Shown: positions 1 to 6,045 of the stretch, in pieces
Position numbering within the stretch: position 1 is the first letter of the stretch
How the letters are laid out: every line of letters starts with the position of its first letter
From: an uncultured Oscillospiraceae bacterium
GTDB taxonomy: Bacteria > Bacillota > Clostridia > Oscillospirales > Oscillospiraceae
Direction of reading: 5' to 3'
DNA length: 13,370 nucleotides
Assembly (NCBI GenBank): GCA_900757415.1
Contig: CAAENU010000139.1
Span: 1 to 13,370, forward strand
Made by a program: the position numbers and the translations under genes
The notes under the pieces: generated by a model
What the model saw: the letters and a program-made list of their open reading frames with translations, nothing else
Told to the model about the DNA's origin: nothing
Databases searched by the model: none

Positions 1-2
1 AG

Positions 3-155
3 CAGTGTGCCGAGGAAGTAGAGAAGCTGGCACAGCTGCAAAAAATGTGGGCGTTGAGGAAACCAATCCTCGACGCCCACATTTTGTCGTTACAGGGGAA
101 AGTGCTGGAACTGGAAGAAGAGATAGATGAGATCGTGATGGAAAAGTTAAGAATA
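3..155 (+). CDS. C-terminal fragment of an unidentified coiled-coil protein (5' end outside window)
   Basis: The third forward frame is open from the left edge to the TAG at 153-155, giving about 50 residues with no start in view. The tail is rich in Glu, Leu and Lys in a heptad-like pattern (LELEEEIDEIVMEKLRI at the end), which suggests a C-terminal coiled coil. I do not recognise the family; helical tails like this occur on recombinases and small mobile-element proteins, but nothing here proves that. The palindromic repeat at 42-97 lies inside this frame and is read as MWALRKPILDAHILSLQG. Because the hairpin is in frame and the coding pattern continues after it, this is probably a real gene end, though the short visible length limits confidence. 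The promoter of the FRG gene begins 14 bases after the stop. Confidence 0.45.
42..97. repeat. Palindromic direct repeat, copy 1
   Basis: The block matches 1549-1604 in direct orientation at 53 of 56 positions. It contains an inverted repeat: left arm AAAATGTGGGCGTTGAGGA (42-60), six-base loop AACCAA, and right arm 67-85, pairing over 19 bases with one G-U. Identity with copy 2 continues past the palindrome on the right (TCGTTACAGGG) but stops at the A run on the left. Here the palindrome lies inside the reading frame of the truncated upstream gene. Confidence 0.85.
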
Positions 156-168
156 TAGGTTAATAGGC

Positions 169-197
169 TTGCAGACAAACAGCTTTTTTGCTATAAT
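169..197 (+). promoter_or_regulatory. Sigma-70/A-type promoter for the FRG gene
   Basis: A TTGCAG -35 box (169-174) and a perfect TATAAT -10 box (192-197) are separated by 17 bases. The predicted start of transcription is near 204, which is downstream of the first possible ATG at 200. This bears on the choice of start codon for the FRG gene. Confidence 0.7.
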
Positions 198-199
198 TA

Positions 200-1543
200 A
201 TGACAGTAAATGACTACTTTGAGATAGATATGCTTCTGGGGGTGGACGCTTTCTTCTACTTTTATTTTTTTGACGATTTGTATTATATCGAGGATATACA
301 GCAAGCATTTAAAAATATATGTCTGGACAAAATGCTTTCTGATGGGTATTTCGATATGAGTGCATACATATTTGGGCGACTAAAGAAAGAAGATATATAT
401 GCGCGCCTTGTGGCAAGCAAATCGAGATACACGGTTTTGTACCAAGGAAGATTTCCTAACAAAAATACGGCGTCTTCTGTTTGGCGTCAAAAAATGGGGG
501 AAGGATCATACAATGATGATACCTATAGATCCCGGTGCGAGCTTACATATTTAGAATCCAGTGCCATTGTTAACTGGGTCTACAAGACACTGAAAAATTC
601 TGAAGAAAGAAATACCTTCACTAAAGAGTTGCTTGGACAGATAAAAGAATTACATGGTATACAAAATGACATCCGTTTTTCAAAAGGTGTAGTATATAAT
701 GCAGAAAAGGTTGAGATACATCTTCTCTCTTCTGTTTCAAGTGTAAACAGTTATGTTTCTTCACTAAAGAAAGAAGCAGGAACACTGTTTTTCCGAGGAC
801 ATGCAAATCCAAACTATATGTTACGTCCGTCAATCATGCGAACCCCGCGCTTATTGCAGAACGAAAGCAAAATATACCACGAACTGATAATTAATTGCCC
901 TGACGACTTTGAAAAATGTCACACTCATCTTGAGAAACTGGTAAAGATGCAGCACTATGGTTTGCCTACACGCTTGCTGGATATCACAAGGAATCCTCTT
1001 GTTGCGCTGTATTTTGCATGTGAGAGTAATCCCGAGAGCTATGGGGAACTGGTTTTAATTTCACCAGAGAACCATGAAATCAAATACCCACAAAGTGATA
1101 CGGTATCCATATTGGCAAGTCTACCTGTTTTTTCATACAAGCAACAACAAGAATTTGGACGACTGGCATCGGGTCCAACGGTATCACAACATGATTTCAA
1201 CAAAAAGGTGGCTCGCTTACTTCATGAAGTGAGACTTGAAAAACCTGCTTTTCTGTCTGAAATCAAAAAGGACGATCTGGTGAGTAGCTTCATTGTCTAT
1301 GCGCTAAAGAATAATGATCGAATCGTTAAGCAAGATGGTGCATTTATCCTATGTGGGTTACCTGACGGCGAAAGATCATTGGAAGAATTTCGATATAGGG
1401 AAAACGGGAAAAAAGTAGTTATACTGATTGATGGGAAAAAGAAGTTGCTTGAACAATTGGAGACATTCTCAATCAATCGCGCAGCTCTTTTCCCCGAAAT
1501 CGAATGTGTTGCCGAGTATCTAAAAAACAAGTACACAAGTTGA
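200..1543 (+). CDS. FRG domain-containing protein, possible defence cargo
   Basis: The protein has 447 residues if read from ATG 200. The FRG domain (Pfam PF08867, function not settled) occupies roughly residues 180-330. Its name-giving F-R-G motif is at 198-200 (LFFRGHANPNYMLRPS), and the second hallmark block is at 252-274 (HYGLPTRLLDITRNPLVALY, then FAC). The first 180 or so residues, rich in Tyr, Phe and Asp, match no domain I know; no signal peptide or membrane segment is evident. FRG proteins are often found in variable genomic islands, so a role in phage defence or as an effector is plausible, but that is inference. Start: the frame is closed by TAA at 194. ATG 200 has no ribosome binding site and precedes the predicted transcript start, so ATG 230, with a weak GAG six bases upstream, may be the real start (437 residues). 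The gene is AT-rich compared with the downstream core genes and is bracketed by the palindromic repeats at 42-97 and 1549-1604. Confidence 0.88.
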   Translation: MTVNDYFEIDMLLGVDAFFYFYFFDDLYYIEDIQQAFKNICLDKMLSDGYFDMSAYIFGRLKKEDIYARLVASKSRYTVLYQGRFPNKNTASSVWRQKMGEGSYNDDTYRSRCELTYLESSAIVNWVYKTLKNSEERNTFTKELLGQIKELHGIQNDIRFSKGVVYNAEKVEIHLLSSVSSVNSYVSSLKKEAGTLFFRGHANPNYMLRPSIMRTPRLLQNESKIYHELIINCPDDFEKCHTHLEKLVKMQHYGLPTRLLDITRNPLVALYFACESNPESYGELVLISPENHEIKYPQSDTVSILASLPVFSYKQQQEFGRLASGPTVSQHDFNKKVARLLHEVRLEKPAFLSEIKKDDLVSSFIVYALKNNDRIVKQDGAFILCGLPDGERSLEEFRYRENGKKVVILIDGKKKLLEQLETFSINRAALFPEIECVAEYLKNKYTS

Positions 1544-1598
1544 ACGATAAAATGTGGGCGTTGAGGAAACTAATCCTCGACACCCACATTTTATCGTT
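1543..1598. terminator. Possible bidirectional terminator hairpin between FRG and membrane-protein genes
   Basis: The 25-bp stem lies between two convergent stop codons (1543 and 1630). The stem is flanked by A-rich and T-rich arm ends (ATAAAAT / ATTTTAT), so it could terminate transcription from either side. It has no clear U-tract beyond the stem, and copy 1 of the same hairpin sits inside a reading frame, so termination may be incidental to its main role as a repeat. Confidence 0.4.
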
Positions 1599-1604
1599 AC
1601 AGGG
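1549..1604. repeat. Palindromic direct repeat, copy 2
   Basis: This is the second copy of the block at 42-97, with three differences. Its palindrome is longer: arms 1543-1567 and 1574-1598, 25 pairs with one mismatch and one G-U, around the loop AACTAA. The left arm begins at the last base of the FRG stop codon. Read in the same frame as copy 1 it encodes MWALRKLILDTHILSLQG and then soon stops. Confidence 0.85.
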
Positions 1605-1629
1605 ACAGTCTCCCTCAGCTAATTAGACT

Positions 1630-2283
1630 TTACTTGATTTCGGTTACGCTTGTGTCATCGTAATGATTAGGGTAACGACAAGTCATTTTAAGTATGTACT
1701 CGTGTTTCCCATCATATTTGTCCATGCAACTCATTGTAGCAAAAAGTGTAAATTCTCCAGTCTCATTAGTCGCAGGTGACTTTGTTTGAATGGTCATCTC
1801 TTTCTGCGGATTAATTACAGGGGCACCATAGGTATCATCGGATTCCCAGATTGTTTTGGATCCACCCTTGATTTTTATATCATAAACATCGACGGTGTAC
1901 GCGATGTTGTTCGATACATTCATTACTGCGAATTTTAAACTCCCACAGAATCCACTGGCACACTGAAAACGCAAGAAGAAGCGGGGCATATTCTCGGCAC
2001 GTTCTTGTTCTTCAGCAAGCGCTGCCTTTTTATCTGCCTCTGTTTTGATAATGTGGTTCTGATACAAGGCTAAAGCGCCTAAGACCACAGTGCCAAGAAA
2101 GGAGAGGATTGCACCATAATAACCCAATGCATCACCGGCAGACCATTCGGCTACAAGGATATCTGTTGTGGCGTTTATCTTAAATAGGATATTGATAACA
2201 AAGGGGACACCCATTAGTAGGAGCAAAATAACCACGCAGATTAGTGCAAACAACACTCTGTGTTTTTTAAACCAGTCGATCAT
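1630..2283 (-). CDS. Small membrane protein of unknown function (two N-terminal membrane segments)
   Basis: The protein has 217 residues. A short basic start (MIDWFKKHR) is followed by a very hydrophobic helix at about 9-33 (ending near INILF) and a second at about 50-73 (LGYYGAILSFLGTVVLGALA). A charged, probably coiled-coil stretch follows at about 75-93 (KTEADKKAALAEEQERAEN), then a C-terminal soluble domain of about 120 residues with alternating beta-type segments. This suggests an anchored protein with a cytoplasmic coiled coil and a beta-rich domain; I do not recognise a family. The start is supported by GAGGT six bases before the ATG on the minus strand. It is convergent with the FRG gene, lies next to the tRNA-Leu gene and shares the AT-rich composition, so both genes probably belong to the same accessory segment. 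A functional link to the FRG protein is not shown. Confidence 0.8.
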   Translation of the reverse strand: MIDWFKKHRVLFALICVVILLLLMGVPFVINILFKINATTDILVAEWSAGDALGYYGAILSFLGTVVLGALALYQNHIIKTEADKKAALAEEQERAENMPRFFLRFQCASGFCGSLKFAVMNVSNNIAYTVDVYDIKIKGGSKTIWESDDTYGAPVINPQKEMTIQTKSPATNETGEFTLFATMSCMDKYDGKHEYILKMTCRYPNHYDDTSVTEIK

Positions 2284-2313
2284 AGCAATACCTCATAATT
2301 GAGTAAATAGAAA

Positions 2314-2336
2314 GCGCCAAACAAATAGTATGGCGC
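2314..2336 (-). terminator. Weak terminator-like hairpin downstream of tRNA-Leu
   Basis: On the minus strand GCGCCA pairs with TGGCGC around an 11-base loop and is followed by the T-rich TTTCTATTT. It starts only four bases after the encoded CCA end of the tRNA. It could end the tRNA transcript or separate it from the membrane-protein gene; the six-base stem makes the call tentative. Confidence 0.4.
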
Positions 2337-2339
2337 AGA

Positions 2340-2424
2340 TGGTGCGGGCATGGGGACTCGAACCCCAACGCATCGCTGCACGAGAACCTAAATCTCGCAT
2401 GTCTACCAATTCCATCATGCCCGC
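2340..2424 (-). tRNA. tRNA-Leu(UAG)
   Basis: On the minus strand the 85-base gene starts GCGGGCA and ends TGCCCGC, a perfect 7-bp acceptor stem, followed by A and an encoded CCA (2340-2342 on the plus strand). The D-arm contains GGTAGA, the anticodon stem is CGAGA/TCTCG around the loop TTTAGGT with anticodon TAG, there is the long variable arm expected of leucine tRNAs, and the T-arm is GGGG-TTCGAGT-CCCC. It should read CUA and probably other CUN codons. Its 5' half is copied at 2602-2633. Confidence 0.95.
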
Positions 2425-2431
2425 AGATATG

Positions 2432-2461
2432 AGCGGCAGGGTCACCTGTCGCTATTTTATT
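2432..2461 (+). terminator. Orphan terminator-like hairpin upstream of tRNA-Leu
   Basis: AGCGGCAGG (2432-2440) pairs with CCTGTCGCT (2445-2453), with one G-U, around a GTCA loop, and is followed by ATTTTATT. It has the form of a plus-strand intrinsic terminator, yet no plus-strand gene ends before it. It may protect the tRNA from antisense transcription or be a remnant. Confidence 0.4.
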
Positions 2462-2521
2462 CTCCTCTGATTTTTACACGGCGAGGAACCGAGGCGGAGC
2501 GTAGCGCTTGACCTGCATCTA

Positions 2522-2546
2522 TAAAAACAGGGTGAACCTGTTTTTA
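2522..2546. terminator. Orphan bidirectional terminator-like hairpin
   Basis: TAAAAACAGG (2522-2531) and CCTGTTTTTA (2537-2546) form a perfect 10-bp stem around GTGAA, giving an A-run before and a T-run after on either strand. No intact gene ends here on either strand. Confidence 0.45.
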
Positions 2547-2601
2547 CCAAAGAATGAGCACGGCGAATGAAGGGGCGAAAATCCTACACTAAGGTGACAT
2601 C

Positions 2602-2633
2602 ACCTAAATCTCGCATGTCTACCAATTCCATCA
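2602..2633 (-). repeat. Partial duplicate of tRNA-Leu (D-arm to anticodon loop)
   Basis: The 32 bases are identical to 2386-2417 inside the tRNA-Leu gene, in the same orientation and 216 bases away. On the minus strand the copy runs from about tRNA position 8 (TGATGG) through the D-arm and anticodon to the end of the anticodon loop (TTTAGGT). Before it an acceptor-like GCGCCTG shares only its first three bases with the real GCGGGCA, and after it the 3' half is missing. It is not a functional tRNA; it looks like an attachment-site remnant or a truncated duplication. Confidence 0.85.
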
Positions 2634-2750
2634 CAGGCGCATTGACTTTTTTAGTTTACCACATCCCGCGCCGATGCACAAGTAAAATTTGCCGCATATC
2701 TGGTACTGCTTCGTGCAAAAAAACTGGACATACGAACAACGGCAAAAAGA

Positions 2751-2759
2751 TGGTATACT
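2751..2759 (+). promoter_or_regulatory. Extended -10 promoter for the kinase gene
   Basis: TGGTATACT forms an extended -10 element (TGn followed by TATACT, 2754-2759). No good -35 box lies at the standard spacing; TGGACA at 2725-2730 is six bases too far. The same TGGTATACT string is used by the ftsH promoter. The predicted leader is about 28 bases. Confidence 0.55.
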
Positions 2760-2794
2760 GAATTACTATTGCCAAAGAAACGGGGGATCTTCCC

Positions 2795-3631
2795 ATGAAA
2801 CGTATCGCCAGCATTCAGGATGTGTCATGTCTGGGGCGCTGCTCTCAAACGGTGGCGCTTCCGGTTGTCTCCGCCATGGGGGTGGAGTGTGCCATCTTGC
2901 CAACCGCCGTGCTGAGCGCCCATACCAGCTTTCCGGATTTCGTCTGCACCGACCTGACGGGCAGTCTGCTGCCCACGGCGCGGCACTGGAAAGCTCAGGG
3001 CGTGCATTTCGACGCGCTGTATACCGGTTATCTGGCGTCTGACCGGCAGGTCTCGGTGGTGCTGGAGCTGCTGGAACTGCTGCGTGAGGAGGATACGCTG
3101 CTGTTTGTGGACCCGGCTATGGCCGACCACGGCCGGCTGTATTCCGGCTTCGGCCCGGAATTTCCTGCGCTGATGGCCCGGGTAGTATCCAAGGCCCGCA
3201 TCACCGTGCCCAACATCACCGAGGCTTCTCTTATGACCGGTATGCCCTACCGTGAGGACTATGACGAGGGTTATATCCGCTCCCTTTTGCAGGGTGTGGC
3301 GGCATTGGGCGCGGAAAAGGTGGTGCTGACCGGCGTCTCCTTTACGCCGGACAGCATCGGCTTCATGTCCTATGACAGCGTGAGCGGCACCTATGACAGC
3401 TACTTTAACCGCCGGGATGCCCACGCCTACCACGGCACCGGCGACATCTTTTCCGCCACGGCGGTGGGCGGCATCATGCGGGGACTGAGCCTGCAGGACG
3501 CATTCCGTCTGGCGGTGGACTTCACCCTGCACTGCATTGAGGTGACGCGTACCGATCCCCATGCCTCATGGTACGGCGTGGAATTTGAACGGGCGCTTCC
3601 CATGCTGACGGAACGTATGAAAGAAATCTGA
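2795..3631 (+). CDS. pdxY: Pyridoxal/pyridoxamine kinase, PdxY-like (ribokinase superfamily)
   Basis: The 278-residue protein matches the usual size of PdxY/PdxK-type kinases, which phosphorylate pyridoxal or pyridoxamine with ATP in the vitamin B6 salvage pathway in the cytoplasm. Visible marks are an N-terminal MKRIASIQDVSCLGRCS start, VDPAMADHG at 105-113, VPNITEA at 138-144 and the anion-hole motif HGTGD at 213-217, with Asp217 as the expected catalytic base. The B6-kinase assignment, rather than ThiD (hydroxymethylpyrimidine kinase) or a sugar kinase, rests on the N-terminal and VPN.TEA signatures and is probable, not certain; the substrate range cannot be read from sequence. The start is supported by GGGGGA seven bases upstream. 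It is monocistronic: it has its own extended -10 promoter and a terminator shared with convergent ftsH. It is the first gene of core-type GC-rich composition after the tRNA scar. Confidence 0.88.
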   Translation: MKRIASIQDVSCLGRCSQTVALPVVSAMGVECAILPTAVLSAHTSFPDFVCTDLTGSLLPTARHWKAQGVHFDALYTGYLASDRQVSVVLELLELLREEDTLLFVDPAMADHGRLYSGFGPEFPALMARVVSKARITVPNITEASLMTGMPYREDYDEGYIRSLLQGVAALGAEKVVLTGVSFTPDSIGFMSYDSVSGTYDSYFNRRDAHAYHGTGDIFSATAVGGIMRGLSLQDAFRLAVDFTLHCIEVTRTDPHASWYGVEFERALPMLTERMKEI

Positions 3632-3634
3632 CCA

Positions 3635-3670
3635 AATAAAGACGACCTGCGCACGCAGGTCGCCTTTATT
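3635..3670. terminator. Bidirectional terminator between pdxY and ftsH
   Basis: A 16-position stem (3635-3650 with 3655-3670, one A/C mismatch) around GCAC: AATAAAG at the base pairs with CTTTATT, and CGACCTGC with GCAGGTCG. The A/T-rich base supplies a T-run on both strands, so it can end both convergent transcripts. Confidence 0.85.
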
Positions 3671-3680
3671 CGTTATTCGG

Positions 3681-5846
3681 TTATTCCGGTTTTTCGTCGG
3701 CAGGCTTATCCGCCTGCTGCGCGTCCTTGCCGCTGTCGCCGGAGTTATCCTCGGGCGCGTCGGCTACCGGCTTCTCCTCGCTCAGCTCCGGCATGGGGAT
3801 GGGTTGGGAGACAATGTTGATATGTCTGGCGGGCGGCTCGATCACATCGGGCACACTGGGACGGAACGCGGGCTGCTCCATTTCGCGGCTGGCGCCGTAG
3901 TTGTCCACCGTTTCCGGGTCGCGGCCTTCGATGATGGCCATCATCTCCTGTCCGGTGATGGTCTCCTTCTTCAGCAGATATGCCGCGATCTTATCCAGCA
4001 ACTCCCGGTTCTCCGTCAGGATCTGCTTGGCCTCCTCATGGCACTGGCGGATGATCTTGATGGTCTCCCGGTCAGCGGCGGCATACGTTTCCTGCGCGCA
4101 GGACATGGAATAGGAGCCGTCCAGATACTGATTCTGCACGGTGCCCAGCGCCATCATATCAAACGCATCGCACATGCCGAAGCGTGCCACCAGATTGCGC
4201 GCCATCTCCGTAGCCCGCTCGATATCGTTGGCTGCGCCGGAGGTCATGGTATGGCACACGATCTCCTCGCTGGAGCGTCCTGCCAGCAGCGTGCGGATCT
4301 CTGCCAGAATATCCTCGCGGGACATGAGGAACTTTTCCTCCTCCGGCAGATGCAGCGTATAACCCAGCGCACCCTGCGTATGGGGCACGATGGTGATCTT
4401 GCTGACAGGCTGGGCATTCTTCTGCTTGGCTGCCACCAGCGCGTGGCCCACCTCATGATAGGCGATGATCCGCTTTTCCTCCTCGGTGATGACGGTGCCT
4501 TTCTTTTCGCTGCCGGCGATGACCACCTCAAAGGACACCAGCAGGTCGTTCTGGTTCACAGCCTTGCGTCCCTTGCGGACGGCCCGCAGCGCCGCCTCGT
4601 TCACCAGATTGGACAGGTCCGCGCCCACGCAGCCTGCGGTGGCCTGAGCGATTTTGTTCAGATCCACATCCTCGGCCAGATGGATGTTGCGGGTATGCAC
4701 CTGCAGCGTGGCCAGACGGCCTGCCAGATTGGGCCGATCCACGGTGATACGCCGGTCAAACCGGCCAGGACGCAGCAGCGCCTTATCCAGCACCTCGGGG
4801 CGGTTGGTGGCGGCCAGCACGATGATACCCTTGCCGGGATCAAAGCCGTCCATCTCGGCCAGCAGCTGGTTCAGCGTCTGCTCCCGCTCGTCGTTGCCGC
4901 CGCCGAAGCGGCTGTCGCGGGTTTTGCCGATGGCGTCGATCTCATCGATGAAAATGATACAGGGGGCCACCTTGGCCGCCTCCTTGAACAGATCGCGGAC
5001 CCGGCTGGCACCCACGCCCACAAACATCTCCACAAACCCGGAACCGGAGATGGAGAAAAACGGAACACCCGCCTCGCCGGCCACGGCCTTGGCCAGCAGG
5101 GTCTTGCCGGTGCCGGGAGAGCCAACCAGCAGCGCACCCTTGGGCAGCTTGGCGCCGATGGCGGTATACTTGCCCGGATTATGCAGGAAGTCGATGATCT
5201 CCTCCAGCGACTCCTTGGCCTCGTCCTGCCCGGCCACATCCTTGAAGGTAACGCCGGTAGATTTTTCCATATACACCTTGGCGTTGGATTTGCCCACATT
5301 CCCGATGCCGCCGAAGCCACCGCCGCTGGATTTGCTGAGGATGCGGATCACCAGCATGAACAGGCCCACCATGATCAGCGTGGGCAGGATATAGTTCACC
5401 ATGAACAGCAGCACCGGGTTGGTCTGCGCTTCATAATACCCGGTATAGGCCACATGATGCTCCTCCAGCAGCGGCAGCAGCTGGTCGTTGGAGAGATATG
5501 CCGTATACAGTGTCAGCTTGGAATCCTTGGACTGGGTATAGCTTTTGGGTTCCTCCTTGCTGCCCTCCTTGGCCTCCTCGGTGTAGGTATATCCCTCCAC
5601 CGGGGTGATGTAGATGGTCTTGTCCCGGAACTGAATCTCCTTGACCTGATCCTTTTCGATCATATCCACCATCTGGCTGTATTTGACCTCGTGGCTGGAG
5701 GATTTGTTGGCGGTGTTGCCGGAATAGGCACTGATGTAGTTCATCACCACCGTCAGCGCGATGGCCCAGGCCACCAGCGTCAGAATACCCCGCAGGCGGT
5801 TGCTGTTCTTGTTATTTTTATTGTCGCGGTTATGATTATCGGCCAT
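3681..5846 (-). CDS. ftsH: ATP-dependent zinc metalloprotease FtsH
   Basis: The 721-residue protein is a membrane-anchored AAA+ protease that forms a hexamer and degrades misfolded membrane proteins and selected regulators. Order: basic, Asn-rich N-tail; membrane helix at about 20-39; extracytoplasmic domain of about 100 residues; second helix at about 145-170; AAA domain with Walker A GSPGTGKT (242-249, Lys248), Walker B IIFIDE (297-302) and the RPGRFDRR arginine-finger region; then the M41 peptidase domain with HEVGH (464-468) and the third zinc ligand Asp541 in NDIERA. The pore region reads SGSGFVEMFVGVGASR, where most FtsH have SGSD. The last 80 or so residues form a Pro/Glu/Asp-rich, probably disordered tail longer than in short FtsH forms. 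The start is fixed by AAGGAGGG four bases before the ATG. It is divergent from rlmB, and a TTGTGA/TATACT promoter lies about 55 bases upstream. No CIRCE or CtsR-type heat-shock operator is obvious. Confidence 0.97.
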   Translation of the reverse strand: MADNHNRDNKNNKNSNRLRGILTLVAWAIALTVVMNYISAYSGNTANKSSSHEVKYSQMVDMIEKDQVKEIQFRDKTIYITPVEGYTYTEEAKEGSKEEPKSYTQSKDSKLTLYTAYLSNDQLLPLLEEHHVAYTGYYEAQTNPVLLFMVNYILPTLIMVGLFMLVIRILSKSSGGGFGGIGNVGKSNAKVYMEKSTGVTFKDVAGQDEAKESLEEIIDFLHNPGKYTAIGAKLPKGALLVGSPGTGKTLLAKAVAGEAGVPFFSISGSGFVEMFVGVGASRVRDLFKEAAKVAPCIIFIDEIDAIGKTRDSRFGGGNDEREQTLNQLLAEMDGFDPGKGIIVLAATNRPEVLDKALLRPGRFDRRITVDRPNLAGRLATLQVHTRNIHLAEDVDLNKIAQATAGCVGADLSNLVNEAALRAVRKGRKAVNQNDLLVSFEVVIAGSEKKGTVITEEEKRIIAYHEVGHALVAAKQKNAQPVSKITIVPHTQGALGYTLHLPEEEKFLMSREDILAEIRTLLAGRSSEEIVCHTMTSGAANDIERATEMARNLVARFGMCDAFDMMALGTVQNQYLDGSYSMSCAQETYAAADRETIKIIRQCHEEAKQILTENRELLDKIAAYLLKKETITGQEMMAIIEGRDPETVDNYGASREMEQPAFRPSVPDVIEPPARHINIVSQPIPMPELSEEKPVADAPEDNSGDSGKDAQQADKPADEKPE

Positions 5847-5900
5847 AAAACCCTCCTTGAAAAGAGCGGATCATACGATCATACACAAATAGTAAAATGC

Positions 5901-5929
5901 AGTATACCACAAAACGACGTATGTCACAA
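5901..5929 (-). promoter_or_regulatory. Promoter of ftsH
   Basis: On the minus strand TTGTGA (5924-5929) and TATACT (5901-5906) are 17 bases apart, with an additional TGG extending the -10. The predicted leader is close to 50 bases. Confidence 0.7.
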
Positions 5930-5973
5930 GCGGCACCGCAGAGGATTTTCTGTAAAATTTCTATGAATCGCGC

Positions 5974-6002
5974 TTTATCTTGCTGTCAGGATATGCTATA
6001 AT
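5974..6002 (+). promoter_or_regulatory. Promoter of rlmB and the downstream gene
   Basis: A perfect TATAAT (5997-6002) is preceded by TGC, forming an extended -10. The -35 at 17-base spacing is a weak TTTATC (5974-5979). The promoter diverges from that of ftsH, with about 45 bases between the two -35 boxes. Confidence 0.65.
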
Positions 6003-6045
6003 AAAATTTACTATTTGCATCAACTGACGGAAGGAACGGTTTTCC

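Larger units (their letters stand above)
2425..2794. other. Intergenic segment with tRNA scar and hairpins, no gene
   Basis: These 370 bases between tRNA-Leu and the kinase gene hold no convincing coding sequence. They contain two terminator-like hairpins (2432-2461 and 2522-2546), the partial tRNA-Leu copy (2602-2633) and the promoter of the kinase gene near the right end. Orphan terminators with no gene in front of them fit a decayed junction between accessory and core DNA. Confidence 0.6.

Noticed and set aside
42..1604. Integron cassette with attC-type sites
   Set aside because: The single gene plus palindromic ends recalls a cassette, but the ends lack the RYYYAAC/GTTRRRY core sites, the gene has its own promoter, and the palindromes are nearly perfect, unlike attC with its extrahelical bases. 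No integron integrase is in view.
2567..2761. A 64-codon plus-strand frame starting before the kinase gene
   Set aside because: It runs through the partial tRNA-Leu copy and over the kinase promoter, has no ribosome binding site and no recognisable pattern.
3804..5966. A 720-codon plus-strand open frame across ftsH
   Set aside because: It is antisense to a clear FtsH, has His/Gln/Gly-rich meaningless composition, and results from high GC and codon bias of the real gene.
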